Shown one piece after another: positions 36,949 to 49,900 of a DNA stretch of 64,000 nucleotides. Numbering within the stretch: position 1 is the stretch's first letter; each line of letters opens with the position of its first letter. This DNA is from Phragmites australis (taxonomy: Eukaryota; Streptophyta; Magnoliopsida; Poales; Poaceae), in contig NC_084927.1 of NCBI RefSeq assembly GCF_958298935.1, forward strand, positions 32,004,001 to 32,068,000, written 5' to 3'. A model generated the notes under the pieces. That model was not told the DNA's origin. It did no database searches and saw only the letters and a list, made by a program, of their open reading frames with translations. Both the position numbers and the translations under genes were made by a program.

Positions 36949-37940
36949 ATGGCGTCGCCGGCGGCGGGGACGCCGCCGTTTCTGACGAAGACGTACGCGA
37001 TGGTGGAGGACAGTAGCACCGATGACACCATATCGTGGAACGACACCGGCACGGCCTTCGTGGTGTGGCGCCCCGCCGAGTTCGCCCGCGACCTCCTCCC
37101 CAAGCACTTCAAGCACAGCAACTTCTCCTCCTTCGTCCGCCAGCTCAACACCTACGTGCGTACCCACCCCATCCATTCCGCTCCTCTTCTACCCAACGAT
37201 TCGTACGATTAGATCGAGATCAGGAGGAGTTTTGCTTTCTCTTCGTGCAGGGATTCAAGAAGGTGGTAGCGGATAGGTGGGAGTTCGCCAACGACTGCTT
37301 CCGGCGAGGGGAGAAGCACCTGCTCGGGGTGATACAGAGGCGGAAGGGGACTGGCGTCGCGGTGGCGGCGGTGCCGGGCATACCGACGGCGATACCGATC
37401 CCGTCACCGCCGACGAGCTCCGGCGGGGAGCCGGCGGTTTCTTCGTCGCCGCCCCGAGGGGCGGCTTCCGCGGCCGGTGTTAGCGGCGCGGTGGCCGAGC
37501 TGGAGGAGGAGAACGCGCGGCTGCGGCGCGAGAACGCGAGGCTGGCGCGGGAGCTGGCCCGCGCGCGGCGCCTCTGCGACGGCGTGCGGCGCCTCGTGTC
37601 GCGGTACGAACACGGCGGCGGGGAGGAGGACGCGGAGGGCGACGACGGGCACGGCGGCGGCGCTGGGCCTGGAGGGAAGCCGATGCTGTTCGGCGTCGCG
37701 ATCGGAGCCAAGAGGCCGCGCGGCGCGGACGGGAACGAGGAGGATGACGTTGAGAACGGTAGCGCCGAGGATGATGGTGACGAGGAGGACGAGGAAGACG
37801 ATGACGACGACGAGAGGCACGCAGCGCGGGGGCGGGAGAGTAAAGCGAAGAGGAACGAGCTGTCGGATCTGGACGTGCTCGCGCTGTCTGTGCGGGCGGC
37901 CGCGGCGGCGAGGCCGGGCGGTGGGTCGCGTGAGGCGTGA
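36949..37940 (+). CDS. HSFB2A: Class B heat-shock transcription factor, HsfB2a-like (2 exons, 298 aa)
   Basis: Exons are 36949-37155 and 37251-37940, joined through a 95-base GT-AG intron at the position conserved in plant HSFs (inside QLNTY|GFKK). The DNA-binding domain spans about residues 10-101 ([51 protein letters not shown]). After a Pro/Ser linker comes a heptad coiled coil at about 147-185 ([20 protein letters not shown]), without the class A insertion. MLFGV at 214-218 is the class B repressor motif, followed by a basic AKRPRG, a long Asp/Glu run and a KAKRNE nuclear-signal-like segment. Class B factors bind heat-shock elements but lack an activator region, and mostly repress or modulate. 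The B2a assignment is by memory of rice family members. Confidence 0.9.
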
Positions 37941-39133
37941 CCGCAAGAGCTCGGTCTCGTAACCGCGCCACTAGGATTGAGATCAGTAACACTCTTGTAG
38001 ACTCGCTTGTATTAAGAACTTCAGAGATGGTTAATGCAGGCGTGAACTGAAACATCTTTGTATTGTTAGAATCGAGATTCGAAGATTGCATACTCCTAAA
38101 CCAAAGAACTCAATCAGTTTACCAAAATATCTATATTTATGGTTCCATCTATTCTATTTGCATACAAGTATTAATGCATCATCGGCACCAGTCCAACTGC
38201 ATGTATTAATCGTGGGAGCCTCTTTATTGCCTCGTGTAAGGCAAATGCGATATAAATTTTTATAAAACCTCAAAAGTACATACGCGTCTAATACAATCTC
38301 AAATGAAAATTTTAAATTAACCGTCAAAAATAGGCCTTTAAGTATTGGTTGTGAGGCATGAGTAGGAGCTGAGTTTGCATTATCCGTTCGTAAACAACAG
38401 AGCCATGGAGCCAATTATCTCATACCTCAATTGACCATTGTCAATTTATACATGTATACTACAAAGCTTAGCTACTCTTCATTTTATCTTTGTTTTCTAC
38501 TCCTGTTCTAATCATCTATGTTTCTTCAGACATCCCAGACCTAAATGAGACCATACCAAACTTCATTCTAGCGACACATCTCACCAAACTGGTGATCTTC
38601 ATGCTAACACAGGTTAGATACAAGTTCTCATATTCTTTTGTTGTGAATGCACCAAGCTGCTGAGTAGCATATCAGTTTTTTAAAAGAAAATGAAATTATT
38701 TTTCCGAGTCCGGTACCACCTTGGCCATGAGGTAGTCGTCGTCTTCGACCTCTTTATTGATGGAGTCAAGTAGGTTCTCATCCATAGAGAAAGTTGAATA
38801 GTTTTTTGCCATCTCGTTGCACGTAGTAGCTGAGAGATCATATTGAACCTGTATGCATGTAGAATTTATATATTGGAATTAACATGAATTGTGCAACAGC
38901 TCCAAATGGCTAAGGGATTATATTGACCCTGCATGTATGCAGGATTCATGTATTGGAATTAACATGTACAATACGATTAGAAACGAGAGTATTAAATATC
39001 TGAGTAGCTTAACCGTTAGTGTAAGGGTATTAAAGGAAATGATCTATAAAAAGTGCTTTGGAAAATATATACACCCTATAAATTTTTACATAAGCTTTGA
39101 GAAAATACTCTATATTTTTCTATCGAGGGCGTA
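37941..39133. other. HSF 3' region and intergenic DNA
   Basis: Downstream sequence with no supported gene. Near 38829-38965 a phrase of the form ATATTGA(A/C)CCTG..TGCATG..GATTCATGTATTGGAATTAACATG occurs twice about 100 bases apart, a small imperfect repeat. Confidence 0.4.
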
Positions 39134-39306
39134 CTCCCTAGTCCCTACTCTCTTCAAGAAGGTAAGCGTGTTTGTTTTTTAAAATTACATAATATTTGTA
39201 TTTCAAAGTAACTTTAAATATGTTGTTGATTTTATAACAATTGATAATATATTATAAAAAAATTAACGATCAAAATTTACTTTTAATATCTTTTTAAGGG
39301 AGGGAG
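39134..39306. mobile_element. Possible Stowaway-like MITE, decayed
   Basis: CTCCCT at the left and AGGGAG at the right, each flanked by TA (39132-39133, 39307-39308), enclose an AT-rich core. Only the outer bases of the inverted repeats match, so this is a weak call. Confidence 0.35.
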
Positions 39307-40932
39307 TACCGGCTTAGCTTAGTTTGCCTCGAAGCTTAGAAAACTTCGGCCAAAGCTGACAAATTGTTTGCCAGAGCTCTGCATAGTGTGATAAGGTTGT
39401 AATTTTTTTTAAAAACATTTGATAAAGTCCTAGTTGATAAAATATAAAATTTTAATGCGAATAGAAATGCACCTAAAAGCAGGCATCCAAAAAAACAGAA
39501 GCCAAAACACTGTTCAACCACCGGCTGTGAAATGCACAGTACATATATATTGGCCACTAGGTGGGTTTCAGTACATCACAGCTTGCATCTGACACGAATC
39601 TGCAACTGACTTCTTTTTGGTAGAGAGGATCTGCAACTAGCCTTCCATTTCCAGTGTGAAGCGAAAGACAGAACAGGATTTTCAACCCCCCCAAAAGGAC
39701 AGGATTTTCGAATATGTAGCATTTGTTGTACCAGAGATATCTGCATCTAGAAACATGTACGTCAGAGAGCTGATCCAGCTCGGTACCTCCAGGTGGAACG
39801 GCCAGGTCCTTTTCGAACAGAAACCCTACAAGATAGAAAAGGCACCTGATTATTGTTATCCTTTTGCTTTGGCAAATCTCATGGACATTTGGTGGTGCTA
39901 GTGGTAGTAACTGACCCTTGATGCCTCTTTTTCCCCCAGGGCAAATATTTAGCACTTTAGCAGAACGACAATCATCTCCGCTACCATTCCGTTGCTGCCA
40001 ACTCTTCAAGTTGATTACTCATCTGTTGTTATTGTCAAATGTCATCAAGTGAGGTAAGTGCTGCGTAACGCTTGGAAGGCCATCACCATAGAGACGGTGC
40101 GTTGTAGCATATACTTACCTTCATATGCAGCTCTGTAGGCATACTTGCATGATTCCTACCGAGGACCCAGGATGTTTATGAAGCTTTCAGAAGCATTGGA
40201 ATGAACACCTTCATATGCAGCTCTGTAGGCATACTTGCATGATTCCTACCGAGGAGCCAGGATGTTTATGAAGCTTTCAGAAGCATTGGAATGAACGCCG
40301 TATCGTCCTTTTGAAAATAATCATGAATAATCTTCAGTACGTCACAAGTGCATTCATCAATAACATTAAAAAGAACAATTGATAATCCAAAAGTGCAAAT
40401 AAAAAAATATAAGTGAATATAGTCATTATGGATCATGCATCAAATCATATATCATAGGTTACTAAACTTCATCTTTCTAAATGTATCCTACGAAAATAAA
40501 TTAGAAGCCTGCAATATTATACGATACTGTGCAGGATTGGGTGGAAATGAAGACATGGTTATGCAAAGTGAGACTATTCGAAGAAATCTAGGAATTCAAT
40601 GGTCTTACTTACATTTAGCACTACGAAGTGCAGCACAAATCTTTTAAATCCATGCCTTAATCCTTATCTCGGAAATGCAGAGTTTCTTTTGATAGTACAC
40701 AGTACAGGTTGTACAAGCTCACTGGAAAAGGAGGTCCATTTCAATTGCCAAATGTAAAAATAATAAAAGACAAAAGAGCATCCAGTGCAGATGAACTGCG
40801 AACACTGAAAATATAGTGCTTATTGCATATATCCAGGTGTTATGGGGTTTTGATTCGTTATTACCTACCTGCTGTGTGTATATGGAAAGGACATTCTGTA
40901 AACCAAGCAGAACTTTCTCAGTAAGACACATC
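39307..40932. other. Region downstream of the PATROL1-type gene, includes a 90-bp tandem repeat
   Basis: No convincing gene was seen. The 150-codon minus frame at 39557-40009 has no recognisable domain. The part nearest 40932 is presumably the 3' untranslated region of the minus-strand gene. Confidence 0.4.
40117..40296 (+). repeat. 90-bp perfect tandem duplication
   Basis: 40117-40206 and 40207-40296 are identical except for one base (GAGGACCCAGG versus GAGGAGCCAGG). The near-identity indicates a recent duplication by slippage or unequal exchange. It does not contain a frame of note. Confidence 0.95.
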
Positions 40933-43900
40933 TTACTGCCAAGAAGCTTCTTGCAGTTTCTTCTTCATAATCCTAAAGCTTTGCTGCCCTGTTTCTGACC
41001 AATTGAATGAGGTACTTTTTTTCAGCATCTCTGAAAAGATAGGTACTTTATATGACGCATCCTTCACAGGAACATCATCATAATCTGCATAGTAAAGGAA
41101 TGGCAAACATTTCATGAACCAAACTTGAGGGAAATGAAATAAATTTAATTCCGCAGAAATGCATAACATTGAAGGTGAAATGCAAGCGTGACTAGAAACA
41201 CACATTCCTGTAAAATATGTAAGCGCAAGGTAGCATTACCAAATGTGCTCTGATACACATGTAGTGAATAACAGAGCATCTGTTTTACTACTGGCAAGAA
41301 GCATTAAAAAAGGTAACAAATCCATCTAAAAAACATAACAAATCATGATCAATGTGTCACCTGAAGACCTTGGAAGATGGTATTGAATTTTCAAAAATGT
41401 AGAGGCAATTTTATCCTTCTTATGACACAAAACCCGAAGAAGGGTATGAGCATCATGGACATGTCTTCTTTGAGCACTTGTAAATTCAAGATGGTTAGAC
41501 ATTTGGTCACTTGCATGTATCAGCATTTCAATGATTGTATCAGCCTGAAAACCAGTAGGGCGTGAACTAAGCTAGTTATTGCAGATATTTCTTTGGTAAA
41601 ACTAAGGAAAAATGAATATCTGACCTTCAGCATATACAGGTCCAATATTTCCCGTGATTGTTTAGCCTCCTTTTCAACTACATCCAATGGTAAACCTTGG
41701 CCTTCTGCTACAAAGAGGTCCTAGGAGAAAATTTTGAATGGCCAAGACAAAGAAATCATGCCATTATGTTTAAAGTTTCAGCAATATGCTAATTTTTTTA
41801 AAATGATAAGCTGAACGTATATGAAGATTTTGTTTCTTTCTTCACTCATGATAAGTACAATGTATATTCCTTTAATGTTGTTCGTACCTTGAGCATAGCA
41901 AGATCTTGTTGCATCAAGTCCACATCTGTCTCCAAAAATGCACGAGATGGGCCTCCATCCAGTAGGACCCAAATGAACCCCGCCTAATTAAAATTCAACA
42001 ATGAACAGCTTTTACTTTTTTTTAGGGGGAACAGCTTTTACTTTAGATAAATAAGCTACCTAATAATCACATTGATAAACATGATAGACAGGACATACCA
42101 TGCAAGCTTGAAATATTCTTAGCACAACTTGGTCTCTTAACACATCGACAATTAGATCACATACCTGATCAAGAACCTGCAGCATATGAGTTAAAAAATT
42201 AATAAAGCTAAATCAAGGACCTATATACTGACTGAACAAAACCTAGGTAACTGGGTATCCCAGGTAACAATTCCCCTACTTGATCAATTGAAGGGATAAA
42301 AATCTCCATGCGTGCTCCTTCAACGCTATCACGGTACAAGGACAAAAGAAGTGAGTCCCGCATATCCCAGAATACAGCCCTTGTTCCTGCAGAGTTATAT
42401 TTCAGCAACAATAACAATAGCCTTTGTCCCAAGCAAGTTGAGGTAAGCTAGAGATGAAACTCACAATATCCAACTAAACAGATGATGTGGAAACAATACT
42501 GATAATACATTTACTAATAATAGTAACAAAATAAAGTAATAACGGTATAAGGAGACTGATGCATAAATTATGATTATGGCATATGGATTGCAAATTTCCA
42601 CACGCTTCTATCCATGAATAGTTCTTTAGGGATATTCCATTCCTTCAGGTCTCTTTTTACACTCTTCCCATGTTAAAGTTTGGTCAACCCCTGCCTCTCT
42701 TCATATTATCAATGTACCTCAGTATCCCGCTATTCACAGGTCAACTCATGTAATATATTTCAGGATAACACAAACAGAAACATAAGACAATTTTCCCTTC
42801 TATATTCTACATGAAAATTATTTTTCGTACTTGTTCAACAAAAAGCATAAAAGACCATAAGATTCCAAAGTTCTAGCAATGGTTCATCACCATAATCTAA
42901 AAAACAATAAACCTTATCATAATAGAGCTTGATCTAAATGAAGCAGATCAAGAAAATGCAGGTCAGCTGATAATTACAATAGTATACAGTTATACACCAT
43001 ATGGATTTCACATTGTTGATAGCCTTTTTCTCAGTGATGTTCTATGCAAAATGCAAACAGCATACTACAGCTGGATTTACAGCGAATTGATGGCAATTAT
43101 AGCAGTAAACTTTAATGGATTCCTAGAGTTAAACATAAACATAACAATTTTCTAATAGCTCGTTGGTACAAGGAAATCTAAGAATGAAAATTGATGTGCG
43201 GATTGTAAACGACAATAAATGTGCAGATTGTGAAGGACAGAGTAATTAGAAGCTTAGTAGCTTACCAATAAACTTCAAAATTGTGTCAGTTATCTTCACT
43301 GCAGTCATTCGCACGTCATCAAATATTGTAAACAACTCATCAACCGATTCATCAGATGATGACAGAATTTTTGAAACAGCTCTTCCACTAGCCATACAAG
43401 ATAAGTAGTCCAACAATCTCGCAGCTGCAACAAAAGAAGCAGAGGAACAAAGAGACTAGTTACTTATGTCTTACCATCTACAGCATTCAGCTTGCCAAAC
43501 TTCACAAACAACATTAACTCGCAACTCTTGCCTGCAGCCTGCTACAAAGTCTAAAAAACCCATGACATAAAATGGGTTGAGTTTCTCAATAGAGATGGGC
43601 CTGTATGAAGTCCCTACAAAGCAGTAATTTAACCAGTCTTACACTTGTGCAACTTTGTTCATCAATCCCCAATTCCCCGCCGACCATATGATTGCAAAAT
43701 CAAGTGCAATAACAGTGATGAAAAAAAAATGGAGCAACCTAATTGGTACCCATGACCTCAAGGATTCCCTGATGACGGTGGCATTTGGCAAACCAGAAAG
43801 CAAAAGTGAAACCACCAATGTGCTAAAGCAGCCAATCCATTGAATCTACAGATCCAGGTAATCAATCTCAGAGATTCATTGGACAAACAACAGCAAAACC

Positions 43901-46900
43901 TGGGCCTTAAGTCATATTTTGCTGTTGTTGCTGGAAACAGGCCTGCTGAGTTCTGGTCGGGTATAATTTGGGAGTTGTAGGATAGGAACCAACTCAACAA
44001 GAAGCAGGTAGAAACCAGTGACAAGAAGGCCCAAGGGGATCAATGATGCTTATTCCAGCTTGTCGACCGATGCATATTCAAATAACAACCATGTTCAACA
44101 GAACAGCACCAAAAAAAAAAACCCTCGACGACAGGGCAGACGCCCCCCCTGCTTTGCTTTAAAGGAGATGCGAGTATCGAACCTGGGCCAGCTTAGCGAG
44201 ACCATGCTCAGCTAACTGTTAGCACTGCCAGAGACTTAGCCAACACAACAGAACAGAGGGGCAAATGAATGGGGAGAAATGTACTCGGAAGGAGGATTAC
44301 CTGACAGGAAAGAGACCCAGGAGTGTTTGATGCCTTCTTCTATGGTATCAAGTTGGTCCCTGATGAACTGCAGCATTTAGGGAACATAAGGATCAGATGA
44401 AAACTAAGATTAAGTTTGACTGACAGTTTTGGTACCTCCATGTATTCACAAGCATTTTTATGAGACAGCTATTATATTCTTAACTTTCCAATAGAAGTAG
44501 CAAGGATAGAAAGAACCAAGAAGTTCTACATTTTTAGTACACACATTATCCCCAATCTGTGGTGGGTCAAACAGCCATGCTACAAGGATTGGTGAACTGT
44601 CTACTTGAAGGACGTGATTTCGCCAAACATTTTCACATATTAATCAGTAATGATATAAGTAACTTGCCCACAATTACCACACAATTCAATGGTTCTCTTG
44701 ATAGATTTGCAAGTTCTTGAATAAAAAGGCAAACGAATTTCTTGTGCAACATTTAGGTACTATAAATCCTAGTATCCTACAAGTGTCAACTACCAATACA
44801 GATATACCGGCATTTGCTAACTGTTGAATAGCAAGAGCTGAGCACAACAGACTTCTATGAAAGGCTTTCCGGGACCACTGTCCTGAGTTCTTAGCATGTG
44901 TTTTGATAATTCAAAGTCTACTAAAATAGCCTTTCTTCTACAACCATGACAATATAAGCAATTTGATACTGGACTTATTCACAAAATTTGCATATAATAT
45001 GCAGATCATAGATGTGCCATTTACTTGTTTTAAATAAAAGGGCCACTTCTTAAACTCAAACAATTATAAAAGGGCCACTTTGTACAGTCTTTTCTTTCAT
45101 TATATTAATATATTTACCACAGTAGGGGATTCGGGATGCCCCTAGACCCCTACTGTTTCGCCCTAAAAAAAATTATCAACTCATTTGGAAAGGAATGGGG
45201 AAAAAAGGTATTCCATCAAAAACTCACTTGAAGGGTGCTGAGTTTCACACATAATTTAGGTACTGACAAATTGTTCAATTTACTAGCCACCTTTTCTTCA
45301 GGAACTGTAGGCTCAATAACTTTCCTTTTTGCGAATGGATTCATTGATTCTGCATAACGTGTCAAGACCGGAGCGCTAGGAAGCAGGGTAGATCCAGAAA
45401 CTGCATTAGGGAAGAAGCACGTGAAGAAAGCAACAGAAAACAATCAACACAGTATTACAGTTTATTTCCCGGTTCTTTTGAAAAGAGATATTCGAGGGAT
45501 AAGAATAAGGATACACTTGTGGGGGGAAACAATGTAATAGCAAAAGGCCTATGCTACAAATAAGGAGTCCAAAAGGACATCCCAATTATTCTGAGCTGCA
45601 AGAAAGTCCAGCACTCAACAAATCATTCTAAATGTGCAAAATTAGCAATGTAGAGATGGTAGCCTCGATGCCTGTGTCGAGGCTTTTGACCTCGATAATG
45701 GATAACCTATCAAGGAATTATGCTAACTTTAAGGTCCACTGTTATCGGATTTTACACTTGAAAAGGAGAGTGCATAAAGCACTTAAGTAAAGACACAATA
45801 TTTGTAATACCGCCGCAAGCTATTTTTTTAAGAAAACAAAAAAGGAAATTATTTGCACAACGATATGTTTTGGAGAAACTTGAGGAACAAAAAGCAGAAC
45901 AGAAGATGTGCTTGATAAGTACTTACAGAAGAGTTTGCAATAGAACAGTTAATACATCGTATAAAAAACAATGGTCCAAGATAATGCATGTGTGTTTATC
46001 CAAAACCTGACACTTACCTTGTTGATTTTCCATGTGCATCAGATAGACTTGAAGACTGCTAGTGATTCCAATAAGTAGACTTCGCAAGTGGACAATATCC
46101 AAAGGTAGGCTTGAGTTAAAGAATTGGTCAACGGTCTGCACCCAAACAAAGATCAGAGTGATAATTAAATATGTTCCCTTTGCACTTAGGATCAAAAAAG
46201 GCCACAAGTAGTCACAATGTTTACTAGTGAAGCTTGCAACATATCAATGATCAAAACCGAGTGGTTCTATCTCTTTATCTCTTGCGGGAATGAAAGGGAT
46301 CTTGGTAAAGGAGCTTATCATGCATAAAATTATATCTTGAGTCAAAGAAAAACTGACCTCCTCCACAATTCGGAATACTTCAACCACAGATGTTGATTGC
46401 TTTTCATGAGCTGATAAAGGTTCCCAGTCCTATAATAGTATGATCACAGAAGAAAAGGCAAGAATTACAGTCAGTTTGAGTTGGACAATTAGGAGCTGGA
46501 GAAACATAAATGCAGATGAAAGGCCCAAAAAAAGATGCATAGCAATATGGCATGCATGCCATGCAGCTGACGGCCGCGGTTCGAGTAGGTGGTTTGGCTG
46601 TGGATTTTCCTGGATTTGATCACGTAATCTCAGTTGCTTGAGCTTAAGGATGACTGTGATAATCAACTGCACCCTTTGCTAAAACATTCGCGAGCGTGCG
46701 CACACTAAAGTTATCAATACCAACTAAAGCTACAGTCAGGTTATCGTAGCAGAAGACAAGTAACAGTAGGTTAACATAATACATTGTAGCAGTTATAGAA
46801 CTACCATACATATGTAACACTCTGTTAAGTTTCAAAATAAAAACAACCATGAGTCCATGACAGTTTTATTAAATCAACATTGTGCTATCCCATCAAGGTT

Positions 46901-49900
46901 GATCAAAATCTATTTTAGCTAATTTAATTATAAATGCAGCTCAATTTTCCTTCCTTTTTTTAGCAAGATTCAATCTGACTGCAATTACCAATTCAACACC
47001 ACAAAATGTATCATACTATCTACATGAAAGTTGTGATAGCAAAAGTAAAATCTGACCAAGTTTATACCAAACAATGCTACCAGATACAAATTTACAACAG
47101 TACCATTTTATACCAAAAATACAGAGAATTTCGCTTATCTTCTATATGAACATGGATGCACAGGAACATCACAGAATGTTTTTCATGAAGTTCAAGATTT
47201 CAAACATATGTACAATTAACTTTTCAGTAAAAAAAGCAAAGTAGCAGAGAATTTTCTGTACAGTAACAAACCTCTATCTCAATAGTACGTTTTGTCCACT
47301 CCAAGACATTCTCGTGTTGAGCGTGTAGCCATTGGAGAATAAGAGGTGAAGAAAAGCGACCTATCTGTTGAGTTTCGGAGATGTCATTTAGTTCAATGTA
47401 AATGTGTTAATGGAATATTGGAAATGCCAAATGTCACCAAAAAAATCCAATAGGTTTTATCGTAAACCCAAAAAAGATGGATCGATGTTATTCTTGGAGG
47501 TTTGTCCTAGTATCAAACAGGAACTGATGAGTTGTTCAAGAAAAGAAAGCCTATTGCAAGGTCTTTGAACAATTAAAAGCAACCAGTATTTCAGATACAA
47601 ATGGCAGTCCAGGGTGGTAAGGAAAACACCACCAAACTAAATTGCAAGTAAACTGCTGGGGAAATATCGCAGAAAGATCAAGCCATACAAGACAAGGACC
47701 TCCGGTATCAGGACATAGGACAGCTTGACAGCAGATACTGTGTGTGACTAAAAAGAGCAGTGAAAACAAAAAAAACTTAATAGTTTGCAGATAGTCAACC
47801 CACTGGCTTCATCCAAGATATCTCATTCTGAATGAAACCATATTATAAGGAAGAAAAGGATGAGGTTATTTACAGTTGATGAATCATAAAAGGCCTAGAT
47901 ACAGGAATCACTGCAGAGTCTGCTTAATAAATAAAGCACATTTTTAAATATTAAAATACTTATCGTAAACATAAAGGATGCCGTCATGCCTTACCATGTA
48001 TGGTTTTAAATAGCTGGACAATGAAGAGCCAACAGCTTCCCCGTACACCGAGTAAAGATTCTGAGCTATAAAGAGCTCAAAATTGTTTGATGCTGCCAGT
48101 ATCTCTTTTGAGTTTTCCGAATGATCTATCCTTTCCAAGAACAGCTCCTTATCGCCAATAGGAACAGTAAACATAAGTGGAAGTCCCTAGAATAAACATA
48201 CCATAGCTGGAAAAGGAGTTAGACTAACCAGTTGTTGGCCATACAGCAGGTGTAAGAAGATTAGAGCTACTCTTTGAGCTTCAGGATAATACTTGTGAAG
48301 TATTGGACTGAATGCAGTGCACTCTTTCTCTGCCACCAGCTTTACCTCATTGGCGAGCATTGTCAATGGATGCTTAAATTCTGTTTTTGATTGGCCATCT
48401 GATGAAATTAAGGCCTAATGAAGCATAATGAAATATCAAGAAGTCACTACACTATTTATTACTTTGTTATCAAATGGAAACTTTAAAAGTAGGCCACTGG
48501 ATGATTCGACTCACTTGCTTATAAGCAGCTTGAATGGATCTGACAACAAGTAAATGGATCAACTTTGATTCTGGTGTACTCCCTACTGGGGTTTCAATGA
48601 GCTGAAATTGATCCAAAACAGATCAAAGCGCTGAAGGTAACATCATAAAAAAAATTGAGAATTTTCTTGGAACCAGAACAAGAGGAGGTCGGTATCAAAC
48701 AAAAAGGAAGAGAAAGCAGATAGAGCCCAAAACATTGCTAAGATATTATACACAGAATATGACAGACGGATCCATCTGACCAAAAAGGAACACCTATGTG
48801 TATCAAATACTAATGTTAAAAAAATAATTTATACTCCCTCCGATCCCAAATATAAGGCCATTTGGACTTAGGCACAAGAACTAATGTGAGGGTATAATGA
48901 TCCTATTGCCCATCAATTATTGCTAGAGTTAAGATGGGTGGCAAGGTTATTGCATTGATTAGGGTGCATTTAAGTAGGGACAGACATGGAAGAATGAAGC
49001 AAAAAGGTGCATTGGAGTTGTAATGGACTTATATTTGGTGCATTTGGCAGAATGCTATATGGACTTATATTTGGGATCGGAGGGAGTAGCTTTTACTATG
49101 AGAAACAACAATTCAGGTTGTGAACTATGTCATTAAAGACCACTACATCATTACTAACAGACAAATCTGATCCAAGTCAAATGTAATTAGGGTTTTTAAC
49201 CTCTCCTGTTCTGTAAATCATAACTAGCACACAATCCAAATCAATTGTGTGATGTTCTTGTATCTATACTTTTTGAAGAAAACGATTCAGGAAAGATCTA
49301 GTACCGATACTCTCCACTATCCATTATATAATTCCAAGTTCCAACACAAACTGAACGAAAAAATTGGACCTGTTGTAGATGATTTTCCTTTCTGCAAAAA
49401 ATCATAACTCAAGGGGCAATGTGGAGCTTCATTTTCATTTTAACATAGTTATATATGAGGTCTTCCAGGCAACATGACTTTGACAGTTTGATCACTAATT
49501 ACACAATAGTCAAGAAAAATATTTACACTATATCATGAAAATTACTAACATTAATATTCTAATATTTGCTCTCAACTTCTATTAGAAACACAATCATTTC
49601 TATTTAAATAATCATCATATAGCTATTTCCTGAAACACAAAGTGTCTCCCCTAATGGGATGAGGGTTATGGCTCTTACGAACAGGAGTTAATCCTGTTCA
49701 TATTTGGACGCATGATGCATATTATAAAGTATTACAGTATGAACATAAGAAATCTAACCATGGTTTCTTCTTCACCATCCTCAGTGGAGTTTATTGCCGA
49801 AAGTAACACCAAGTTCAGCATGCTCTCAAAGATTGAGAAATTATTCTGTTGCAGTAAGTCAAGTCAAGGAAAAGTTGTGGTAGCATTGTGCCCTTTTTGA

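Noticed and set aside
36825..37946. Long GC-rich open frames on the minus strand and in other frames over the HSF gene
   Set aside because: They are shadows of the real HSF exons, caused by high GC at third codon positions.
39557..40009. 150-codon minus-strand frame downstream of the PATROL1-type gene
   Set aside because: No recognisable motif and ordinary intergenic composition.
44172..44214. Functional tRNA gene
   Set aside because: A- and B-box-like sequences exist, but no cloverleaf or acceptor stem could be folded; a SINE is the better reading.
46555..46630. Second SINE or tRNA-like piece with GGTTCGAGTAGG
   Set aside because: Only a B-box-like string was seen, with no A box or tail.
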